In this document: positions 45,953 to 54,509 of the stretch, one piece after another
Position numbering within the stretch: the first letter of the stretch is position 1
Layout of the letters: the number at the start of each line of letters is the position of its first letter
NCBI RefSeq assembly: GCF_000355805.1
Contig: NZ_CM001837.1
Span: 2,540,100 to 2,604,099 of the forward strand
DNA from: Dokdonia sp. PRO95
GTDB lineage: Bacteria; Bacteroidota; Bacteroidia; Flavobacteriales; Flavobacteriaceae
DNA: 64,000 nt
Direction of reading: 5' to 3'
Position numbers and translations under genes: made by a program
The notes under the pieces: model-generated
The model's input: the letters and a program-made list of their open reading frames with translations, nothing else
Databases searched by the model: none
Told to the model about the DNA's origin: nothing

Positions 45953-46756
45953 TTACCACCAAACCACAAAACATTTTTCTAAAATTCCATCTGTTTTTCT
46001 AACCCATATCATAGGAGCTCTTCTATCGCGATGCTTCTCGTTTATTTGATCAAGGGCAATTTCGTGCTTTTCAAATGGTCTCTCTAAATGCGGCTCATGA
46101 AGCCACTCGCTTTTTAATGTGATGTAAAAAGATAGCTCCTTAAAATGAGATTTATTAAAATCATCTAGTCTTATCCAATACCCGACTATACAGTCCTTAT
46201 TAAGTGGTTCTATGGAAGGCGATTGCTGTGCATAGGGTTTAAAAAGTTGAGCTAAAAAATAGGTTTGTTGCTCTAACGTTTCAGGATTGATACCTAATGT
46301 TGATAGGGTAGTGCGTCCTTCCGGAGTAAATATAAGAGGTAGTTGCTGGTCTCTTGTTTTTTCCATTTTGGCGTAAAACATATCTTTTCTATTAGGACCT
46401 ATAAGTCTGTGCGTGGGCACTTCTATTGTAGGATCTATTAGATAAAATTTATAAGTAAGCTCGATGTGTATTTTTATGCTTTCGCGAAAGCGATCTGAAA
46501 CTATAAAATCTAGTTCACCTAGTGTAATCTTGTCTTTTTTAATCTGAATATTATGTGCTAGAATAGTGTAGCGCTCTGAGTGATCAAGAAGTTGTTTAAA
46601 AATATGTTCTATTTGATGTCCTAACCTAAGCCTAGCAGCAATGGGTTGTGAGACAAAATTTGACAGATCAATAGTAGGCATTTCAAATTGGGTAAGTCCA
46701 AATTGCGATTTTGTCCAAAGAGGAAGCGTAGCCAGAAAACCTTTGATATGTTTCAT
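45953..46756 (-). CDS. DUF1853 family protein
   Basis: 267 residues. The DUF1853 core is visible: RLGHQIEHIFKQLLDHSERY, TLGELDFIVSD (acidic pair), IHIELTYKFYLID, LIGPNRKDMFYAKMEKTRDQQLPLIF. The GELDF..hhE..hKFY pattern recalls PD-(D/E)XK-type nuclease folds, which I infer and cannot prove; family function is unknown. An exact palindrome copy (46478-46491) encodes RFRES between the two conserved blocks. Confidence 0.85.
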   Translation of the reverse strand: MKHIKGFLATLPLWTKSQFGLTQFEMPTIDLSNFVSQPIAARLRLGHQIEHIFKQLLDHSERYTILAHNIQIKKDKITLGELDFIVSDRFRESIKIHIELTYKFYLIDPTIEVPTHRLIGPNRKDMFYAKMEKTRDQQLPLIFTPEGRTTLSTLGINPETLEQQTYFLAQLFKPYAQQSPSIEPLNKDCIVGYWIRLDDFNKSHFKELSFYITLKSEWLHEPHLERPFEKHEIALDQINEKHRDRRAPMIWVRKTDGILEKCFVVWW

Positions 46757-46793
46757 AAGTTAAAAATACAGATTATGCATCCATAACAAACAA

Positions 46794-46826
46794 AAAGAGC
46801 TAGCGCATTAATTGGGGTAGCTCTTT
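46794..46826 (-). terminator. Terminator of the 46846-47280 gene
   Basis: A 9-bp stem (AAAGAGCTA/TAGCTCTTT) with a 15-nt loop, followed on the minus strand by TTTTTGTTTGTT. Confidence 0.75.
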
Positions 46827-46845
46827 AAATGAAGTGATTTGAGAC

Positions 46846-47280
46846 TTACTTGAGCCACCCTTTTGATGCGCTATAACGACTCCACCAGTATTCAAAAATC
46901 GCAAGTACAATAATGACAAGCGGAAAAATTAGGCCTTCTCCAACGCCAAAAAGTTCCATGGCATCAGCAAATCCTATATTGTAAACTGTGTGTATAATTA
47001 TTGCAATAAGTGATATTGCATATACTTTTAGAGCACTTGTTTTACGAGTAATTAAGAGTATAGCGGCTACTAGACCGCCTATAGTTGAGATACCATATAA
47101 TACTTTTGACCAAATGGGTGTTGCGTTAATGGCGTTCATTTGTTCTTCATTATAAGTGCCAGCAAGAGTATCTGTAAAGAAGGTGTCTACTATAAAAGCA
47201 CTTGCTCCCATAAGATTCCATAGGAGTAGTACAATGGCAATAATCCAAAATAGTGTAGAAGGTTTTTGTGAGGTTGTCAT
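46846..47280 (-). CDS. Hypothetical four-helix membrane protein
   Basis: 144 residues, four predicted helices (about 10-30, 56-77, 83-105, 115-133) with a periplasmic loop after helix 1 (DTFFTDTLAGTYNEEQMNAI) and a basic C-terminus YSASKGWLK. It resembles flavobacterial proteins wrongly labelled sugar transporters. No function can be assigned. Transcribed alone. Confidence 0.6.
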   Translation of the reverse strand: MTTSQKPSTLFWIIAIVLLLWNLMGASAFIVDTFFTDTLAGTYNEEQMNAINATPIWSKVLYGISTIGGLVAAILLITRKTSALKVYAISLIAIIIHTVYNIGFADAMELFGVGEGLIFPLVIIVLAIFEYWWSRYSASKGWLK

Positions 47281-47370
47281 AGAGATTGGTTTTGAGATAT
47301 TTGTGTTTTAATTTACAATTATTTTTTAATTATCAAACTTTAATTGATGTAAGGCAATTACTTTTGAAGA

Positions 47371-48150
47371 ATGTTTGACAAGCGCTTTTATTACCTTCTT
47401 AAGATTCAATATTTAGGATTTCGTTATCATGGCTGGCAGAAACAGCCAGATGTTCTCACTGTAGAGCGTATGATGGAACGTACTTTTTCATACGTATTAG
47501 ACCGTAAAAACTTCAAACTTCTAGCATCTGGTAGAACAGATGCAAAGGTCTCTGCAAATGTTGCATATGTTGAGTTATTTTTAAACGACAGTCCGCTCCC
47601 TGAGGAGGGATTTCTCACACTTCTTAATGATAATTTACCTCAAGATATAAGATGCCTTGAGATAACTCAAGTAGATAAAAAATTTAATGTAATGGATGCT
47701 CCTTTATCTAAAGAGTACGTCTATCTCTTTTCTTACGGAGAAAAGAATCATCCATTTGCTGCACCATATATGATTAATATCGCGGGTTCTTTAGATATTA
47801 ATTTAATGCAAGAGGCTGCTAGATTATTTGAAGGTGAACATGATTTTAGATCTTATGCTTATAAGCCCAATCCGGAGACTAAGACGATAGGTACTATATC
47901 TTCTTCTGTAATAGAGCCAAACGAACTATACACAGCAAATTTCTTTCCTAAGGAGAGCTTTGCCTTTCGCGTAAGCGGTAAAGGTTTTAAAAGGCATCAA
48001 ATAAGATTAATGATGGGGATGCTGTTTGATATAGGCGAGGGCAAAGCAGATTTAGATTTTTTCAAGAAAACCTTGGACGCTGGCAATGACATTAAATTGA
48101 CTAGAATTGCTCAAGCCAGCGGTTTGATGCTTCAAAATGTTCAGATTTAA
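47371..48150 (+). CDS. truA: tRNA pseudouridine synthase A
   Basis: Makes pseudouridine at tRNA positions 38-40. 259 residues with the catalytic D57 in LLASGRTDAKVSANVA, GFRYHGWQ at the start, HDFRSYAYKPN (the 'HDF' motif) and RVSGKGFKRHQIRLM in the C-terminal lobe. A TACTTTTG lies 4 bp before the ATG, so it may have a very short 5' leader. Confidence 0.95.
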   Translation: MFDKRFYYLLKIQYLGFRYHGWQKQPDVLTVERMMERTFSYVLDRKNFKLLASGRTDAKVSANVAYVELFLNDSPLPEEGFLTLLNDNLPQDIRCLEITQVDKKFNVMDAPLSKEYVYLFSYGEKNHPFAAPYMINIAGSLDINLMQEAARLFEGEHDFRSYAYKPNPETKTIGTISSSVIEPNELYTANFFPKESFAFRVSGKGFKRHQIRLMMGMLFDIGEGKADLDFFKKTLDAGNDIKLTRIAQASGLMLQNVQI

Positions 48151-48291
48151 CAATCTTAACAAAAGATCCTTCACATTAATAAAGGTTTAACCACAACACT
48201 ATTTTTCTTATCATCTCATTAACGAAGCTAGCTCAGGCCTCCTAGTATCTTTGTATCATAATTAATTGTATAACCAAAAGATAGAAAGATT

Positions 48292-48840
48292 ATGAATAAG
48301 AGAGTAGCAATATTAGCAACAGACGGATTTGAAGAAAGTGAGTTAAAATCACCTATGGAGGCTATGAAAGCCGAAGGATTCACCGTAGATATTATAAGTG
48401 AGAAATCTGGAACTATAAAAGGATGGGCAGATGGAAACTGGTCTAATTCTTACGATGTAACAGATACGTTAGATAATGTAAGTGCAAAGGATTATAATGC
48501 ATTAATGTTACCAGGAGGAGTAATTAATCCTGATAAGTTAAGACGTAATGATGATGCGCTCATTTTTATAAGAGACTTTTTTAAACAAAGTAAGCCAGTA
48601 GCAGCAATATGCCACGCACCGCAATTGCTAATTGAGGCAGATGTAGTAAAAGGAAGAACGATGACGTCGTTTAACAGTATAAAAACAGACTTGCAAAATG
48701 CAGGAGCACTATGGGTAGATAAAGAAGTCGTAGTAGATGAGGCCTTAGTAACAAGTAGAAATCCAGATGATTTACCAGCATTTAATGATAAATTAATTGA
48801 AGAAATCAAAGAAGGAAAGCATGATTTACAACATGCATAA
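48292..48840 (+). CDS. DJ-1/PfpI-family protein (YhbO/PfpI-like)
   Basis: 182 residues, the cytosolic type. It has the nucleophile Cys107 in AAICHAPQLLIEA and the acidic residue in GFEESELKSPMEA near the start. The active-site His is that following Cys. The family includes deglycase/protease-like stress proteins (PfpI, YhbO); the exact activity is debated. It stands alone with its own terminator. Confidence 0.92.
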   Translation: MNKRVAILATDGFEESELKSPMEAMKAEGFTVDIISEKSGTIKGWADGNWSNSYDVTDTLDNVSAKDYNALMLPGGVINPDKLRRNDDALIFIRDFFKQSKPVAAICHAPQLLIEADVVKGRTMTSFNSIKTDLQNAGALWVDKEVVVDEALVTSRNPDDLPAFNDKLIEEIKEGKHDLQHA

Positions 48841-48863
48841 TTTAATCTAATATAGATAATTTT

Positions 48864-48894
48864 AAAAACCATCATTTTATTGTGATGGTTTTTT
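48864..48894 (+). terminator. Terminator after the PfpI-like gene
   Basis: An 11-bp stem (AAAAACCATCA/TGATGGTTTTT) with an 8-nt loop, followed by T. Confidence 0.8.
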
Positions 48895-48988
48895 AATGCA
48901 ATTATTTTAGACAATTTACTCTTTCCTTAATACAGTATTGCAACTCTATAAATTGATGGCTAATTTAGTAACTCAGCAAAATGAACAT

Positions 48989-49672
48989 ATGACTTCTTCG
49001 ATACCTAAATCTACTTTATCTTTTCTTGAATCATTACGTGAGAATAATTCGCGTGAGTGGATGACAGAGCATAAGAAAGAGTACCAAGCTAGTGAGAAAG
49101 CCTTAAAGCAGGTTTATGCATCTATAGTGAATGGACTTAATGAAACTGACGAAATTGAAAAACTCAAAGTGTTTCGTATCAATAGGGATGTAAGGTTTAG
49201 TAATGATAAAACACCTTACAACGTGCATCGCTCAGCAAGCTTTAGTAGGGCTGGAGCACACCGTCGTGGTGGGTATTATCTGAGAATTGAGCCCGGTAAT
49301 AAATCTGCAATAGCAGGCGGCTTTTTTAATCCAGAACCAGCAGATTTAAAGCGCATACGCACAGAATTTCATCTAGATGCTAGTGAGATACGTGAGATAC
49401 TCTCAGATATCGCTTTCGCGAAAGCGTTTGGTGGCTCATTTGAGACACGGAATGCGGTTAAGACAGCACCTAGGGGCTTTGACGTAAATGATCCCAATAT
49501 TGATCTCATAAGACTTAAAAACTTTGTAGTTAGGAAGAATTTTACAGACAAAGAAATCACCTCTCCAGATTTTACGAAGATTGCTTTAAATCACTTCAGA
49601 CTACTGCGACCTTTTTTTGATTATATGAGTGATGTATTGACAACTGATCTCAACGGGGAGTCATTACTTTAG
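48989..49672 (+). CDS. DUF2461 domain protein
   Basis: 227 residues from ATG 48989 (MTSSIPKST). ATG 48956 would add 11 residues; the family usually starts right before FLxxLxxNNxRxW, so I use the shorter. Core motifs are SFLESLRENNSREWMTEHKKEY, LKVFRINRDVRFSNDKTPYNVHRSASF, RRGGYYLRIEPGNKSAIAGGFF and the C-terminal FTDKEITSPDF. Function unknown. An exact palindrome copy (49412-49425) encodes IAFAKAF. Confidence 0.88.
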   Translation: MTSSIPKSTLSFLESLRENNSREWMTEHKKEYQASEKALKQVYASIVNGLNETDEIEKLKVFRINRDVRFSNDKTPYNVHRSASFSRAGAHRRGGYYLRIEPGNKSAIAGGFFNPEPADLKRIRTEFHLDASEIREILSDIAFAKAFGGSFETRNAVKTAPRGFDVNDPNIDLIRLKNFVVRKNFTDKEITSPDFTKIALNHFRLLRPFFDYMSDVLTTDLNGESLL

Positions 49673-49674
49673 AT

Positions 49675-49833
49675 TTATTTCTGTTTATTCTTATTTTTGA
49701 CTCTTCTTCTATTTACGAAGTAGACTATAATTAATAGAATAGGTAAAATTATAAAAATAAAAAGCTCAATAGGCGATGAGGGATCTATTGGGCTATTATT
49801 TTGTGGTTTTGGCACATCAGTTGGTATTTGCAT
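49675..49833 (-). CDS. Small single-helix membrane protein (52 aa)
   Basis: ATG 49833 to TAA 49675-49677 encodes 52 residues: a polar, Pro-rich N-terminus (MQIPTDVPKPQNNSPID), one membrane helix (about 24-40, LFIFIILPILLIIVYFV) and a basic tail (RRRVKNKNKQK). The organisation matches small flavobacterial proteins sometimes mislabelled adenylosuccinate synthetase. It starts 2 bp after the end of the 139-aa gene upstream on the minus strand, and it converges with DUF2461, 2 bp away. Confidence 0.65.
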   Translation of the reverse strand: MQIPTDVPKPQNNSPIDPSSPIELFIFIILPILLIIVYFVNRRRVKNKNKQK

Positions 49834-49835
49834 AA

Positions 49836-50255
49836 TTATATGGTATCTGCTATTTCTTTAGGTTTATCAAAGAGTTGCACTTGACTAATAAGACGCTCCC
49901 TTATTAAGTTTGCAATACGCTTATTGTAGGCAGACGAGTCGCTATTATATTGCATATACTCATCTACAGTAAAGTGACCTACAATCATACCTCTTACACT
50001 ATTGCGGAATTTCATATCCTTATTGACCGCATTTTCAATATAAGATAGTCGTTTTTCTAGACTTAAATTATGAAAGACATTCTTCCTCTTTACTATGTAT
50101 GACTTAAAAACTTCGATTAGCAGCGGATTTTGAAGTTTTACAATGGGTCTAAGCGTAGCGTTCTGAAAACGCTCTTCATCACTCATGTGGTCATGTACTC
50201 TTGCCTTAGGTATTTCCGGTCTGATCCTTTTAATATCGTTTGGTCTATCATTCAT
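49836..50255 (-). CDS. Hypothetical protein, flavobacterial orphan
   Basis: 139 residues, soluble, rich in basic and Asn residues, mostly helical: RPIVKLQNPLLIEVFKSYIVKRKNVFHNLS and FTVDEYMQYNSDSSAYNKRIANLIRERL. Similar proteins carry the name 'glyoxalase' in databases without any VOC motif (from memory); I see none here. Probably co-transcribed with the 52-aa membrane protein. Confidence 0.65.
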   Translation of the reverse strand: MNDRPNDIKRIRPEIPKARVHDHMSDEERFQNATLRPIVKLQNPLLIEVFKSYIVKRKNVFHNLSLEKRLSYIENAVNKDMKFRNSVRGMIVGHFTVDEYMQYNSDSSAYNKRIANLIRERLISQVQLFDKPKEIADTI

Positions 50256-50342
50256 AACGCTTTGTTTTATCTAAAGTTAAGGAATGATAGGTGGGGTAGC
50301 AATTGTTATCTTATAACTTCTCAACATATTATTAACGAGCAA

Positions 50343-50364
50343 AGCCCCCGATAAATCGGAGGCT
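50343..50364 (-). terminator. Terminator of the OmpA-like gene
   Basis: An imperfect 9-bp stem (GCCTCCGAT/ATCGGGGGC on the minus strand), followed by TTTGCT. 31 bp after the stop. Confidence 0.6.
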
Positions 50365-50394
50365 CTGCAATTAACACTTAAAGTAATCTTTCGA

Positions 50395-51690
50395 CTAGTT
50401 AAGTTTAAAAGTAACTCTACGTACTAACTGACGAGCAGGAGCAGAATTTTTATCTACTGATGCATCTTCACCGTTTCCAGTTGCAGTAAGACGGCTAGCA
50501 GAAATACCTGCAGCTACCATAATATCTTTTACTTTTTGAGCTCTTCTTTCAGAAAGACCTTGGTTAGATCCAGTGTTTCCAATCTCATCAGCATATCCAA
50601 CTAATTGAGCAGATACATTTGAATTTTCATTCATGTACTTGATAAGGTAGTTAATAGACTCTAAGCTGTAAGTTTCTGGCTTAGTGCTATTAAATTGGAA
50701 GTATACGTTTACATATCCATCGTCGATAAGTTTTCTTATTACATCACCACCACTTTTGATTACTGGCTGTGTTGTGTTCATTTCACCTTTCTTAGCATAA
50801 CGTGCATCTAAAGAAGATTCTAATTCATCAGGAACTCCGTTTGTGTTCTTGTCTACAGCAATACCTTTAGTATTTACAGCAACACCAGAAACAGTATTTG
50901 GCTCACGATCTAAGTAATCAGCAACACCATCTTGATCAGTATCGATAAGATCTGTTTCTACTTTAGTAAGACGGTTTTGTAAGTCTGTAAGCTCTTCTTT
51001 TGTAGTATTTGCACTAGAATAGAAATCTGCATGCTTCTCTGCTTTACCTAAGTAAATGTTAATACCAGCAGTAGCGTTTACATAAAAACCATCAAATCCC
51101 TTAGTTCCTCCAGCTTGAACACCATCAAATGTTAAGTCTTGACGTACATTACCTACTGCAGTAAAATCAGCAACAAGTGCGATTCTGTTTGAAAGCTTAA
51201 CCTGTGGAGTTACACCAACCATGAAGCTTAACATTTGGTCTGCATCACCGAAATCTCTTTCAACAGCAGGAGCATCAGTTGTTAGTGCAGAATATCCCAT
51301 ACCACCATGTACAAGTACATTGAAAGTATCTGTCCATTCTCTGAAACCAAGAATGTTACCAGCATTTACAACACCTTCTAAAGAGAAGTTGTAAAGCGCA
51401 GTATCAAATTCGCGGCTTTCATCATCATTCTTAAAGCTGTTGTAAGCAACACCTCCTTTAAGTCCAAACTTTTCATTGAACATGTATCTCGCACCACCAG
51501 TAACAGTGTAAAGAGATGGAGTGTTAGAGAAAGCTCCAGAAGACAATGGTCTTACAGGTTTGTTTACACCACCAGTAAGCTCTACAGACCACTTATTAAA
51601 GTCGTTTGTAGGAGTATCAAGTGTTTCTTGTGCATTTGATGCTAATTGCATTCCAACAAGGGCAACTATAGCAAGTGAAATTTTTTTCAT
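50395..51690 (-). CDS. OmpA-family outer-membrane protein
   Basis: 431 residues from ATG 51690 (MKKISLAIVALVGMQLASNAQE), a clean signal peptide; the nine codons before it are 5' leader. An N-terminal 8-stranded barrel (about 25-220), a thrombospondin type-3/calcium-type DTDQDGVADYLDREPNT and DKNTNGVPD repeat (about 245-290), and a C-terminal OmpA peptidoglycan-binding domain (about 320-430; FQFNSTKPETYSLESINYL, LVGYADEIGNTGSNQGLSERRAQ). Likely an abundant structural porin. It has a near-consensus promoter. Confidence 0.94.
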   Translation of the reverse strand: MKKISLAIVALVGMQLASNAQETLDTPTNDFNKWSVELTGGVNKPVRPLSSGAFSNTPSLYTVTGGARYMFNEKFGLKGGVAYNSFKNDDESREFDTALYNFSLEGVVNAGNILGFREWTDTFNVLVHGGMGYSALTTDAPAVERDFGDADQMLSFMVGVTPQVKLSNRIALVADFTAVGNVRQDLTFDGVQAGGTKGFDGFYVNATAGINIYLGKAEKHADFYSSANTTKEELTDLQNRLTKVETDLIDTDQDGVADYLDREPNTVSGVAVNTKGIAVDKNTNGVPDELESSLDARYAKKGEMNTTQPVIKSGGDVIRKLIDDGYVNVYFQFNSTKPETYSLESINYLIKYMNENSNVSAQLVGYADEIGNTGSNQGLSERRAQKVKDIMVAAGISASRLTATGNGEDASVDKNSAPARQLVRRVTFKLN

Positions 51691-51721
51691 AATAAAGTAT
51701 TTGTTTGAAATATTCAAGCTG

Positions 51722-51751
51722 CAAAAATAGGAATATTTATAACCTAGTCAA
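51722..51751 (-). promoter_or_regulatory. Promoter of the OmpA-like gene
   Basis: Minus-strand TTG (plus 51749-51751), 19-nt spacer and TATTTTTG (plus 51722-51729), matching the Bacteroidota consensus in both boxes. About 32 nt from the -7 end to the ATG. The strongest promoter-like site of the window, fitting a highly expressed porin. Confidence 0.7.
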
Positions 51752-51965
51752 GGGATTTGGCAATTATTAACTGCTTATTATCACAAACTTAACACAAAGT
51801 ATATATTTGGCTCATTGTGATAAAATAATCCGCTTTTTTTTGCATTATTTGTAATGAAACCCATAATTATTGATAGAGACTAAATTTAATTTTGATTTTT
51901 GTTAATTATTATTAAATATCTGAGCTATGTCGGCTCATAAAAATATTTTTGTAAAAAAAAGAATT

Positions 51966-52562
51966 ATGAAAAAAGCAAATACCGAATTTGAAATACTTCC
52001 CATTTTAGCAAGTAGATGGAGTCCAAGGGTTTTTACTAATGACAAGATAAGCGAAGAAGAATTGCGCACAATGTTTGAGGCTGGTAGATGGGCTGCGAGT
52101 TCTAATAATTTACAACCTTGGTTAATTATTTGGGGTATTAAAGGAAGTCCTGCTTTTGACCGTATTTTTAATTGTCTTGATGAGTTTAATCAATCTTGGG
52201 CAAATAATGCTCAAGCATTATTTTTAGGAGGTTATAAAAAAACTAACGATGACGGTAAAGAGAGTTTTCATGCTTTACATGATTTAGGACTTTTTATGGG
52301 TAATGTTTCTGCGCAAGCCGAACATATGGGTATTGCATTACATCAAATGGCTGGTGTGGATTACAAAAAAGCAATGTCTGAATTTAATGTGCCAGATGAT
52401 TATCATATTGCAACTGGTATTGCTGTAGGATATTATGGAGGGGATATTGAAAAACTTCCAGAAGATTTACAAGGAGAGGAGACAAAAACGCGTTCTAGAA
52501 AAAACCAGAAGTCTTTCACTTTTAATGGAAACTTTAATGAAGATACTTTTAAAGGAGAATAA
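51966..52562 (+). CDS. Nitroreductase-family protein
   Basis: 198 residues from ATG 51966 (MKKANTEFEILPIL), chosen because the conserved part starts there; a longer frame begins at 51927. FMN-binding motifs: SRWSPRVFTNDKISEEEL, FEAGRWAASSNNLQPW (RWAASxxNxQPW) and the C-terminal DYHIATGIAVGYYGG. Probably an NAD(P)H-dependent flavin oxidoreductase of unknown substrate. Followed by a strong terminator. Confidence 0.93.
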   Translation: MKKANTEFEILPILASRWSPRVFTNDKISEEELRTMFEAGRWAASSNNLQPWLIIWGIKGSPAFDRIFNCLDEFNQSWANNAQALFLGGYKKTNDDGKESFHALHDLGLFMGNVSAQAEHMGIALHQMAGVDYKKAMSEFNVPDDYHIATGIAVGYYGGDIEKLPEDLQGEETKTRSRKNQKSFTFNGNFNEDTFKGE

Positions 52563-52585
52563 TTTTCAAAATTGTTCCTATAACT

Positions 52586-52619
52586 AAAAGAGCCACATAT
52601 TTTAATATGTGGCTCTTTT
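52586..52619. terminator. Bidirectional terminator after the nitroreductase gene
   Basis: A 15-bp stem (AAAAGAGCCACATAT and its complement) with a TTTA loop and a T-run, between converging genes. Confidence 0.9.
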
Positions 52620-52638
52620 TTATTTACTGCAAACTCAA

Positions 52639-53103
52639 TTAATCAACTTGATGTTCGTTATCAGTATTTGAAGAAATCTCAGGGCTTTCGCCTAAATTGT
52701 GTTTTTCAAGACCAGCAGAGTCTACTTCAATAAATTGCATTGCCTGTGATGGTGTTGTAATCTGCTTTGCTCTTGTTCCTTGTATGAGTATAGGGTTTTG
52801 TATCGCATTTGGATTATTCTGTATAAATTTAATCCAGTGATCATCACTCATAGTTGCATCTTTTACAAAATTATCAACCTCAGGATGATCTTTAGAAACG
52901 AGTTCATTTATACTCACTCCTAGTAAATCTGCCACTTCACTCCACTGCGTTCCCGTAAGTCCTGCATCTGAGATGTTGATTAAATTTAATTTTGCATCGC
53001 TACTTTTTGCATAACCAAGCGTCTGTTTTGCAATACTTGATTCAGAAGAGTAGATTACTATTAATTCGTTATTGTCTGTTGCTAGTGTCATATCAGTTGG
53101 CAT
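52639..53103 (-). CDS. ArsC-like thioredoxin-fold protein without the catalytic cysteine
   Basis: 154 residues. ELIVIYSSESSIAKQTLGYAKSSDAKLNLINIS has the strand-loop-helix of ArsC/Spx proteins, but the Cys of 'NP.C..SR' is replaced by Ser and there is no Cys in the protein. The rest follows ArsC order: VADLLGVSINELVSKDHP, W..FIQNNPNAIQNPILIQGTRAKQI. The polar tail (EISSNTDNEHQVD) is disordered. It is the last gene of a minus-strand unit, 11 bp after hpf and 94 bp away from mscS. A structural or partner-binding role seems more likely than reduction. Confidence 0.75.
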   Translation of the reverse strand: MPTDMTLATDNNELIVIYSSESSIAKQTLGYAKSSDAKLNLINISDAGLTGTQWSEVADLLGVSINELVSKDHPEVDNFVKDATMSDDHWIKFIQNNPNAIQNPILIQGTRAKQITTPSQAMQFIEVDSAGLEKHNLGESPEISSNTDNEHQVD

Positions 53104-53114
53104 AGTGATTTATA

Positions 53115-53420
53115 TTAGTGGTGAGACTGCATCTTTTCTTTCTTTTTTCTGAGTTGGCGGTCTACTTCATTTATCGCTTCTTTTAACGAAGGATAAAAAT
53201 CGTCTGAGCTATGTTCGGCAAATAGCCTTGGACCAGGCATACTTATTTGTACTCCCGCTATTTTTCCAGTTTCATCACTTGAAGTGTTTTCGGTTTTGAA
53301 GAAAACATCTGCTCTGTGAGCAAATTGATATTTATCTCCTAATTTTTTTAATTCCGCTTTCGCGAAAGCTTCTAATTCTGCACTTGCAGTTACATCGTGG
53401 TATTCAAATATTACTTCCAT
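53115..53420 (-). CDS. raiA: Ribosome hibernation/translation inhibitor (HPF/RaiA, short form)
   Basis: 101 residues with the S30AE fold: MEVIFEYHDVTASAELEAFAKAELKKLGDKY, a VFFKTENT strand, VQISMPGPRLFAEHSSDDFYPSLKEAINEVDRQLRKKKEK. No C-terminal dimer domain, so the short HPF/YfiA class that binds 30S ribosomes in stress. It lies 27 bp after mscS. An exact palindrome copy (53356-53369) encodes EAFAKAE in helix 1. Confidence 0.9.
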   Translation of the reverse strand: MEVIFEYHDVTASAELEAFAKAELKKLGDKYQFAHRADVFFKTENTSSDETGKIAGVQISMPGPRLFAEHSSDDFYPSLKEAINEVDRQLRKKKEKMQSHH

Positions 53421-53447
53421 AGTATTGATTTTTATTTATGATAATTA

Positions 53448-54347
53448 TTATTTGTCAGAAAACTGACGAAGGCTAAGTGGAAATTCTTTCGCACCGCCAT
53501 AGAGTTTAATTTCTTGTATATCTGCCGGCATGTAATATCCAGCATCTTCTAATGCTTCTTTTACATTACGCACCACATTTCCTTTTGTAATTAGTGCTTG
53601 TTTTCTAAAGTCCTTAGTATCTACCCAAAAGAAAACTTTTAAGTTTACAGTACTTGTTGCAAGCTCATCTTCAATAACAAAGTTTTCATGTATATCGTCG
53701 TTAATAACGCTAGATTCTTTGGCTAATGCTTCTAGTACTGTCTCTTTTGCTCCCTCTATATTATCTTCATAAGCTATTCCAATGATAAAATCCCATCTGA
53801 AAAAGCCGTCCTCTGTGTAATTTGTGACAGGTTCGGTAAGCACATCACTATTGGGTATGTAAACATCTTTACCATCAAAGGTTTTTAACTTTGTGTACCT
53901 AAGATCGAGGGTTTTTACTTTACCGAAATTTGAACCTATTTCAACAGTATCGTCAACATCAAAGGGTCTATTAAAAGCAAGAATAATTCCTGCAATAAAA
54001 TTTTCGCCAATATCTTTAAAAGCAAATCCCAAGACAACAGCACTAGCTCCTGCTGCTGTAAGTATTCCGGCTGCTATACCTCCTAGACCTGCAGCTCTAA
54101 GTGCAAGCATTATTGCGATTATTATAAAGGTGTATCTTATGGCTGTTCCTAGAAATTTACTCATCAAAGGATCTTCTGTTCTAGCAGAAATTCTTTTTCT
54201 AGCAAATCGACCTATCCATCCAGCTATTAAAACTCCTAAAACCACGATAAGAATACCCATCGCAATCTGCGGGAGTTGATCTATAAAGTCGCTCACAGAA
54301 TTTTGAAATGCTTCTGTAATGGTTGTTTTTGTACTTTGTAAGGGCAT
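53448..54347 (-). CDS. mscS: Small-conductance mechanosensitive channel
   Basis: 299 residues. Three membrane helices (about 27-48, 68-88, 92-115) with the pore-lining TM3 signature LRAAGLGGIAAGILTAAGASAVVLGFAFKDIGENFIAG, then the MscS beta domain (GSNFGKVKTLDLRYTKLKTFDGKDVYIPNSDV) and the alpha/beta C-terminal domain. It is the first gene of a three-gene unit with raiA and the ArsC-like gene, which suggests an osmotic or growth-arrest response. Confidence 0.95.
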   Translation of the reverse strand: MPLQSTKTTITEAFQNSVSDFIDQLPQIAMGILIVVLGVLIAGWIGRFARKRISARTEDPLMSKFLGTAIRYTFIIIAIMLALRAAGLGGIAAGILTAAGASAVVLGFAFKDIGENFIAGIILAFNRPFDVDDTVEIGSNFGKVKTLDLRYTKLKTFDGKDVYIPNSDVLTEPVTNYTEDGFFRWDFIIGIAYEDNIEGAKETVLEALAKESSVINDDIHENFVIEDELATSTVNLKVFFWVDTKDFRKQALITKGNVVRNVKEALEDAGYYMPADIQEIKLYGGAKEFPLSLRQFSDK

Positions 54348-54509
54348 AGTTTTGATTGGTTACCTAAAAATACTGCTCTTAGCTGCATTTATTCTTAAAA
54401 CCTTATCAATTCACATTTTGTTAAGACCTTTTAGTCCCCACAAGTTAAAATGCTCTTAACCTTTATCCTTAAACAATCTGCACGGAGTAACTTTATAAAA
54501 AAATGACCT

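Noticed and set aside
47359-47366. TACTTTTG promoter box just before truA
   Set aside because: It is a full match, but no TTG lies at the right distance and it would make an almost leaderless message; kept as a remark only.
48492-48914. 140-codon open frame antisense to the PfpI-like gene
   Set aside because: It covers the 3' half of a conserved gene and its terminator hairpin; no family features.
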